A DNA stretch of 12,411 bases, from contig JAOXYB010045348.1 in the NCBI GenBank assembly GCA_028565635.1, positions 1-12,411 on the forward strand. The letters are read 5' to 3'. The notes beneath the pieces are model-generated. The model had not been told where the DNA came from and searched no databases. It worked only from the letters and a program-made list of their open reading frames with translations. This document shows positions 8,189-12,411 of the stretch, one piece after another (the first letter of the stretch is position 1; each line of letters starts with the position of its first letter). Source of the DNA: Phoronis ovalis (Eukaryota; Phoronida; Phoronidae). The position numbers were made by a program, and so were the translations under genes.

Positions 8189-8338
8189 AACTACCTAAGA
8201 GAGCAACCAGACAATATCAAGTCTTTTAATCTAGTTGCTGAAACAGCTGGTTTCTCCAGTCTTCTTTATTCCAATATCAACAAAAACACAATTTGTCTTG
8301 TCACACAAATTTTTAACACTCTGGTGGAATTTACTACT
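8189..8338 (+). CDS. ITPR: ITPR-like exon 6: RIH-associated domain core
   Basis: This exon of 150 bases (50 codons, phase 0 both ends) has acceptor TTTCATTTTCAG and donor GTAAGT (8339). It opens NYLREQPDN, completing QNYLREQ across the splice, which matches the QN(Y/F)LR-x-Q signature of the superfamily. FNLVAETAGFSSLLY corresponds to the NLVxET helix of IP3 receptors. TQIFNTLVEFTT at the end matches (F/L)xxL(T/V)E, the helix just before the conserved G-N-x-x-NQ loop. These are structural residues of the helical solenoid, not catalytic ones. This is the most recognisable exon for the family. Confidence 0.9.
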
Positions 8339-8656
8339 GTAAGTTATACATCATTATTCATTAAACTTAAGTTTCACAATAAATTTAAGTGTGCAAAGAT
8401 AGAAAGTTTTTCAGTATTTACCAATGAGCAGCTAGTAAGCAGATAGAAAACTGTTCTTTCATTTTGTATACTCTTACCACATTTTAACTCCTGTTTGTGT
8501 ATTCTTGCTCATAACTTACATGAAGTCAGTCCTTATGTTTATAGGACTGGTGTATTAACCTTAGTTACATAAATTGCTTGTACATTTTGTCATAGCTAGA
8601 CTTATGAACTGGAAAAATCTGTTACCTGTAACCTGATTAATAAAATTCCATTTCAG
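8339..8656 (+). other. Intron 6, nothing recognised
   Basis: A 318-base AT-rich intron with donor GTAAGT and acceptor TTCCATTTCAG. No repeat or gene is seen. Confidence 0.7.
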
Positions 8657-8758
8657 GGTAATCTAGCAAATCAGGGTGTTGTCTATGATAACAAAGTTTG
8701 TGACTACATTAATTATATTCTTCGAGGAGGACAATTTCAGGGATGTTCTATCCAGGAG
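8657..8758 (+). CDS. ITPR: ITPR-like exon 7: RIH-associated domain, G-N-x-x-NQ loop
   Basis: This exon of 102 bases (34 codons, phase 0 both ends) has acceptor TTCCATTTCAG and donor GTAAAT (8759). The peptide begins GNLANQGVVYDNKVCDY. After the TT that ends exon 6, this reads TTGNLANQ, the equivalent of the (Q/T)GPCxxNQ loop of IP3 and ryanodine receptors. Here the proline and cysteine of the usual GPC are replaced by asparagine and leucine. It then continues as a helix, INYILRGGQFQGCSIQE. The change in the loop is one reason to regard the protein as divergent. Confidence 0.88.
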
Positions 8759-9589
8759 GTAAATAAATTTTTGTTTGTTTTTGTAATATTCTGTAAGATG
8801 TTAGCAGCATTTATACTCATTTTATTTTTTAACTAGTATAATAGGATGTGTTATAAGGGGTACATGCCTTTTGAATTATATTGAAAATAGCATGTTATTG
8901 ATGGAATGATCTGTAACTGCTTATTATTTAACTTATTCACACGCTTTAACCGTAGTTAAATGAAAGCATAGCATGAAACAAGACCGATATACATTTTGAA
9001 AGTATATTATTTTCTTCTCTGTGTTGAACATATACTTTTGTTTGTGTATTTTTTCATTTAGGAAAGAAAAATATCAAAAATTTGAGACAAGTTTGTAGCT
9101 ACAAAGATTATTGTATGCTAAGTTTCAACTTTATAAGGTTACTGGTTATGACATACTTGTTTTTGAACTTTCTGTTTAAAAAAATTAACTTTTTAATCCA
9201 AAATTGTCTCATGTGCAAGTCACATGACTTATTGGCATGAAAGTAGGTTGCTTATTAATTTCACTAATTAAGTTAATTTTTATGTATACTTTCACCAGTC
9301 TATATTTTCGTTTAACTTTCCAAACTGTAACTTTAAGTATAACCGGGGAATAAGTTTTGCTGGAATTCAGTTGTCTCCTAGGCTTTTACAATTTGATAAA
9401 AACGTTTTAAGCTATGGATTAAAAGATAAATGTGCATAACTGGGTACACAAAACAGTGTCATCAAAAACCTTTATTATCGATACTTGTGCTGTGTTTGTA
9501 TATAGTGTGAAATAATGATTTAAAATGCACCCAAGTTTTGTACATTGTATTTTACTGATTCCTAATTCTGTGTTTTTTATACCTACTAG
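8759..9589 (+). other. Intron 7, nothing recognised beyond short palindromes
   Basis: An 831-base AT-rich intron. It contains a small inverted repeat TCATGTG-CAAGT-CACATGA at 9209-9227 and an AAAGTATAT/ATATACTTT pair near 8999-9038. Neither suggests a mobile element or RNA gene. Confidence 0.65.
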
Positions 9590-9688
9590 GTTCTTGATTT
9601 AAAGAGAGCAATTGCAACATTGGTGAATGCAATGATAGAAGAAAATACTGAACCTATCAGCTCTAGCAAAAATACAACATTAGCTAAG
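9590..9688 (+). CDS. ITPR: ITPR-like exon 8: RIH-associated domain helix
   Basis: This exon of 99 bases (33 codons, phase 0 both ends) follows acceptor TTTTTTATACCTACTAG. The donor reads AAG|GTTATA, weaker than the GTAAGT/GTGAGT sites at most other exons. The peptide starts VLDLKRAIATLVNAMIEEN, matching the family pattern (V/L)LxLKxxxxxLxxxxxE(G/S)x. It ends with polar EPISSSKNTTLAK. The next exon resumes in phase 0, supporting 9688 as the end, although an alternative donor nearby cannot be excluded. Confidence 0.82.
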
Positions 9689-10088
9689 GTTATACAAAAC
9701 ATTTGCTTAACTTAACATTAGGTAGTGTAATAATCTGTAAACAATTGTGAAAATTATTTATTTCACATGCTGCATGAACACTGATGTTGTGTTCGAATTG
9801 CATACTATTCTGTTTATTGTTATCAGTTTTTCAACTTAAGATTTTTTGAATGATGGCATATTTTATATTGATCTGTGGAATTGTCATTTTGATTTAATAG
9901 AATGAAACGTTAAAAAGAAATGAATTAGATTTTTTTTTAAATTCCTATGCTATTTAGATTGTTTGTGTTTGGAAGTTTTATTCACTCAAAAGAAACCATA
10001 TCAAGTTAAATGTTTTGGAAACTTTGACTATAAACATTTAAATAGCATAATTACTTTTAATTGGCTGACTACAATGTATATTTTACAG
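9689..10088 (+). other. Intron 8, nothing recognised
   Basis: A 400-base AT-rich intron with the weak donor GTTATA and acceptor GTATATTTTACAG. No repeat or gene is seen. Confidence 0.65.
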
Positions 10089-10157
10089 GAAGTTGTTGGG
10101 AGTTTAGACATAACCAGTATCCATGAAATGATGATAGACTGTTATATAAAACAGCAG
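10089..10157 (+). CDS. ITPR: ITPR-like exon 9: last exon seen in the window
   Basis: This short exon of 69 bases (23 codons, phase 0 both ends) has acceptor GTATATTTTACAG and donor GTAAGT (10158). It encodes EVVGSLDITSIHEMMIDCYI followed by KQQ. It corresponds to the LxxxLxxxxxxxxMxxxYxxx helix that closes the RIH-associated domain of IP3 receptors. The frame is also open in flanking intron sequence from 9963, but the acceptor and phase set the exon. No following exon with family similarity is recognised in the remaining 2.25 kb, so the channel domain must lie to the right of the window. Confidence 0.8.
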
Positions 10158-10278
10158 GTAAGTTTGCTTTAACTTCAGTTGTGACTACAGGTTAGCATAT
10201 TACCACAGTACATGCAAAATGTTTTCTTTCTGTATATTACCTGGCAGTTACACAGTAATGTTCAGGGCTATTTGCATT

Positions 10279-10286
10279 ATTTAAGT
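10279..10286 (+). repeat. Target-site duplication, left copy
   Basis: ATTTAAGT immediately left of the foldback element, identical to 11370-11377. Confidence 0.82.
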
Positions 10287-11369
10287 CGCAGGGAACTAGT
10301 GCTAAAAAAAAAATGAAATGAATGAATAAATATATTTCCACCGCTGTCACTTGTCACCAAATGGTCAAAAATCCTGCAAAAATGCCAAAAAAACTAATAG
10401 AAATGATCAATATAGCTCCTGGATCCGAGGCGGTTCGTACTATATATAATAGTATCAAGGGGTGACACGAGAATTGAAAATTTCATGGTTGAATTTTAAA
10501 AAAAAAATTCTTTTTTTATCAATCAGCGCAAGTACCCATAAGAGACTAACCAGAATATCTCTTTAACACCTTAAACTAGCGTAAATTTTTTTTCCATCCA
10601 CGTACCTCCACAGACATGTGCAATATTCAACAACAAACTCATAAATTGTCCTGAAAACGCTGATCGTCGAGGAAATTGATCTCCACCCTAATTAGGTCAC
10701 CGGAAACAGTAACAATTCCTACCGAAAATCGTCGTTGGTTAGATAAATGCTTATAGGCAGAAATTTTGAAGTGTCAGCTGAAGCATTTCTTGCAGGTTTT
10801 GGTAAGTTATTATACATACATGAATTAAAGTGAACTCAAATTTTAGAAATTAAACAAAGTTTTATTGATAATTGTTAGTGTACACACCACTGCATAGATT
10901 TTCGGTGGGTTTTGGTACTGTTTCCGGTGACCTAGTTACAGGGGAAGGTCAATTTCCTCGACGATTAACATCTTCGGGACAATTTATGAGTTTGTTCTTG
11001 AATATTGTATATGTCTGTGGAGGTACGTGGACGGAAACATTTGTTTACACTAGTTTAAGGTGTTAAAGGGATGTTCTGGTTAGTTTCTTGTGGGTACTTG
11101 TGCTGATTGGTAAAAAAGTTTGTTTTTTTAAAATTCAACCATGAAATTTTAAATTCTCATGTCACCCCTTGATACTATTATTATATATAGTACGAGCTGC
11201 CTCGGACCCAGGAGCTATATTGATCATTTCTATGTTTTTTGGGCATTTTTGCAGGATTTTTTGCCATTTGGTGATAAGTGTGAATGACAGAAGTGGAAAT
11301 AACATATTTATTTCATTCATTTCATATTTTTTATTTGTTTTATATTTTTTTTAGCACCAGTCCCCTGTG
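10287..11369. mobile_element. Foldback DNA transposon with long inverted arms and 8-bp target duplication
   Basis: Left arm 10287-10730 (444 bp) and right arm 10897-11369 (473 bp) are imperfect reverse complements around a 166-bp unique spacer. The left end starts CGCAGGGAACTAGTGC; the right end, reversed, starts CACAGGGGACTGGTGC. ATTTAAGT occurs directly outside each end (10279-10286 and 11370-11377), a perfect 8-bp target-site duplication. Inner arm matches include TTTCATGGTTGAATTTTAAA, GTACCTCCACAGACAT and CGTCGAGGAAATTGA. An 8-bp duplication fits hAT, P or similar superfamilies, and TA in its middle (nnnTAnnn) fits hAT-Buster preference. However, CAGGG begins two bases inside the inferred end, so the superfamily is open. 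Open frames at 10872-11066 and 11169-11354 lie in spacer and arm sequence and match no transposase. It is non-autonomous. Confidence 0.9.
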
Positions 11370-11377
11370 ATTTAAGT
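11370..11377 (+). repeat. Target-site duplication, right copy
   Basis: ATTTAAGT immediately right of the foldback element, identical to 10279-10286. It marks the insertion boundary in intron 9. Confidence 0.82.
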
Positions 11378-11430
11378 GCATTCAAAAGTGACTAGAAAAA
11401 TGATATGGTACAAAAATAACAATCTTTTTC

Positions 11431-11640
11431 TTAACCCCTTCCCTACCAAGGACGTATATATCCGTTCTTGGACCAGACAGTATTAAAAAAATATTTACAT
11501 AAGTTTCCGTTATTTCTGTGAAGAGATATTTGGCACAGACTTTCTAAAGATATCCGTCGTTCGAATACCACGCTCACGGACGCTGCCATGTTGAATTTTT
11601 AAAGCTATTTTTAAATAAAGTGACATAGTGCAAAAGTCAC
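11431..11640 (+). mobile_element. Possible left end of a piggyBac-like element
   Basis: TTAA (11431-11434) is followed by CCCCTTCCCTACCAAGGACG and TATATATCCG. A TTAA target, a following C-run with CTACC, and a GGACGTATATAT block recall the ends of many animal piggyBac-like elements. This is from memory of the family style. The opposite end would lie beyond the window, and no transposase domain (DDD core) is seen, so this is a candidate only. The right limit is arbitrary. Confidence 0.4.
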
Positions 11641-11834
11641 GATCCGATTTAGGATCGGTTGAAGCCTAAGCTTTATATTACTTTGATTATTCAACTATTT
11701 CACTTATTTTTGTCAAATCTTGAGTATGGATATTCTCAGCTAAGTTTATTTATTATAAATTATTACTTTGAACAGTATTTTCTGTGCAATTTATATTATA
11801 AATTCCCTTATTTTGACGTCCGATCAAGAAGCTA
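11641..11834 (+). other. Intron 9 stretch, nothing recognised
   Basis: AT-rich sequence with one small hairpin, CCGAT-TTAGG-ATCGG, near 11645-11659. If the piggyBac-like end is real, this is its interior. No exon of the calcium channel is recognised here or elsewhere between 10158 and 12411. Confidence 0.5.
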
Positions 11835-11920
11835 GAATTCCGCTGCCGAGACAACCTGGGAATCCCCCCAGAATAAATCTATTTCAATTAAATGAACAAC
11901 ATAAACAACAAATTGTTATG
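11835..11920 (+). other. Exon-like segment ending at a strong donor
   Basis: A GC-richer, stop-free stretch ends at ATG|GTAAGT (donor at 11921). The open frame includes RIPLPRQPGNPPRINLFQLN. It matches no IP3R-family region I know and no recognised domain. It could be an untranslated first exon for the small gene at 12045, an exon of an element, or chance. The 3' boundary is supported by the donor only, and the 5' boundary is not determined. Confidence 0.25.
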
Positions 11921-12037
11921 GTAAGTAAACATATATTCTAGCAATATTCAATACAAAAATTACAATGACTCTTGGAATTCTTGTCTCATGACAATCATTA
12001 TGCGAACAATGTGGAAATCTCTCGAGTCTACGTGAAA

Positions 12038-12045
12038 TGACGTCA
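12038..12045. promoter_or_regulatory. Consensus CRE palindrome TGACGTCA
   Basis: A full eight-base CREB/ATF-type site lies at the start codon of the candidate small gene. Such an octamer can occur by chance, and a site this close to an ATG is more often leader than promoter. It is noted as a motif match only. Confidence 0.25.
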
Positions 12046-12196
12046 TGAGCACCGACTCAGAATTAACGACCAGGGTTCACGAACCTGTGCACTACAGTGA
12101 TTCTGGAGAAGCTGACCCTACACATTTCGCCGATCCAACTAGCGAACAGGAAGTCAGTTTGTCGGACAACATCTACAAATCAAGAAAATGGCTGAA
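12045..12196 (+). CDS. Candidate small gene, exon A (unknown product)
   Basis: The ATG at 12045 opens a frame with an in-frame stop 12 bases upstream (12033-12035), so it is a natural start. It reads MSTDSELTTRVHEPVHYSD and continues acidic and serine-rich to YKSRKWLK. Unspliced it stops at 12204. A donor GTATGC at 12197 lets 50 codons plus two bases join exon B at 12302, extending the frame. The acidic, low-complexity N-terminus has no recognised domain. It may be a separate gene, or the beginning of a protein encoded by the putative piggyBac-like element starting at 11431. A palindromic TGACGTCA (12038-12045) overlaps the first base of the ATG. Confidence 0.4.
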
Positions 12197-12301
12197 GTAT
12201 GCCTAGAATCCCTGTTTTTATGGTTTACATTCTTGAATGAATGACTGAATTCTCATGGGGATTCCTTAGCCGTTTACGAATAATGCTTTCTTTCTGTACA
12301 G

Positions 12302-12395
12302 ACACTTTATACAGACACTTTTTGATACAGACACGGATTGCTACCGTAAAGAAATTCAAAAATTTGGATTGCTACCCACTGCTTACAGCAAATAA
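12302..12395 (+). CDS. Candidate small gene, exon B (unknown product)
   Basis: It follows a pyrimidine-rich acceptor, CTTTCTTTCTGTACAG. Its first base completes the lysine codon split with exon A, then 30 codons read to a TAA at 12393-12395, giving 81 residues in total. This part reads HFIQTLFDTDTDCYRKEIQK and then FGLLPTAYSK, a plausible helical, folded stretch unlike random AT-rich translation. The joined intron (12197-12301, 105 bases) contains TGACTGAAT as a possible branch point. I do not recognise the protein. Small direct repeats of TACAGACAC (three copies, 12297-12334) inside the exon are a caution. Confidence 0.38.
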
Positions 12396-12411
12396 TTTGG
12401 ATTAATTTTAG

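Larger units (their letters stand above)
257..10157 (+). other. ITPR: IP3 receptor-like gene, internal part (nine exons)
   Basis: Nine exons on the plus strand join into an uninterrupted 430-residue segment of an IP3R/RyR-superfamily calcium-release channel. Such channels sit in the endoplasmic reticulum as tetramers and release stored calcium; this segment is cytosolic solenoid between the ligand-binding region and the pore. Exon 1 gives the end of the central helical region, exons 2-4 a linker, and exons 5-9 the RIH-associated domain. EKFF-x5-RM is IP3R-like, because ryanodine receptors have FF-x5-LM at that place. Some other positions, such as QNYLR and FNTLVE, read closer to ryanodine receptors. 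I infer a divergent invertebrate IP3R paralogue. The family is clear, but assignment to a named subtype is not, and the symbol is a family label. The start codon, IP3-binding core, pore and stop lie outside the window. Confidence 0.85.

Noticed and set aside
9963-10172. A 69-codon gene starting at 9963
   Set aside because: Only 10089-10157 is coding. The upstream part is intron 8 that happens to be open, and the acceptor at 10088 and phase agree with exon 9.
10872-11354. Plus-strand open frames in the foldback element as transposase pieces
   Set aside because: They lie in the spacer and right arm, are short, and show no transposase motif. The right arm merely mirrors the left.
11821-11920. 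Tenth exon of the calcium channel
   Set aside because: The peptide does not resemble what follows the RIH-associated domain in IP3 or ryanodine receptors, and no acceptor in the right phase is evident.

Overview
This is animal nuclear DNA: AT-rich, with short coding exons, GT-AG introns and introns loaded with decayed transposable elements. The protein fragments and the style of the repeats suggest a marine invertebrate, most probably a mollusc or another lophotrochozoan. That placement is a judgement from pattern recognition, not a database match.

The backbone is one plus-strand gene, and only an internal part of it lies in the window. Nine exons (257-511, 965-1064, 4570-4680, 5601-5858, 7414-7560, 8189-8338, 8657-8758, 9590-9688, 10089-10157) splice without a frame break into 430 residues. 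They belong to the inositol 1,4,5-trisphosphate receptor / ryanodine receptor superfamily of intracellular calcium-release channels. Exon 1 has the IP3R-type EKFF-x5-RM signature, exons 2-4 form a long polar linker, and exons 5-9 match the RIH-associated domain. The ligand-binding N-terminus and the channel pore lie outside the window. The protein looks like a divergent invertebrate IP3R paralogue.

The introns carry the rest. Bases 1-127 are a truncated copy of a repeat element. Intron 2 (1065-4569) holds a complex tandem array, about 1560-3690, of two alternating related units (A and B). It ends in a module with a terminal hairpin followed by CTCTTGTT, and a more decayed array copy follows to about 4275. 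The same hairpin module ends the copy at 1-127, so this is probably a non-autonomous, tandem-repeat-bearing mobile element, possibly Helitron-like. Intron 3 has a perfect 15-bp hairpin. Intron 4 has a dead Ty3/Gypsy fragment joining gag remains directly to integrase remains. Intron 5 has a roughly 190-bp foldback repeat. Intron 9 has a 1083-bp foldback DNA transposon with long inverted arms and a perfect 8-bp target-site duplication, then a possible piggyBac-like end at a TTAA.

At the right edge (12045-12395) a two-exon reading frame of 81 codons can be assembled across a short, well-formed intron. It is unrecognised and may be a separate small gene or part of the putative piggyBac-like element. 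No rRNA, tRNA, CRISPR array or prokaryotic operon is visible.
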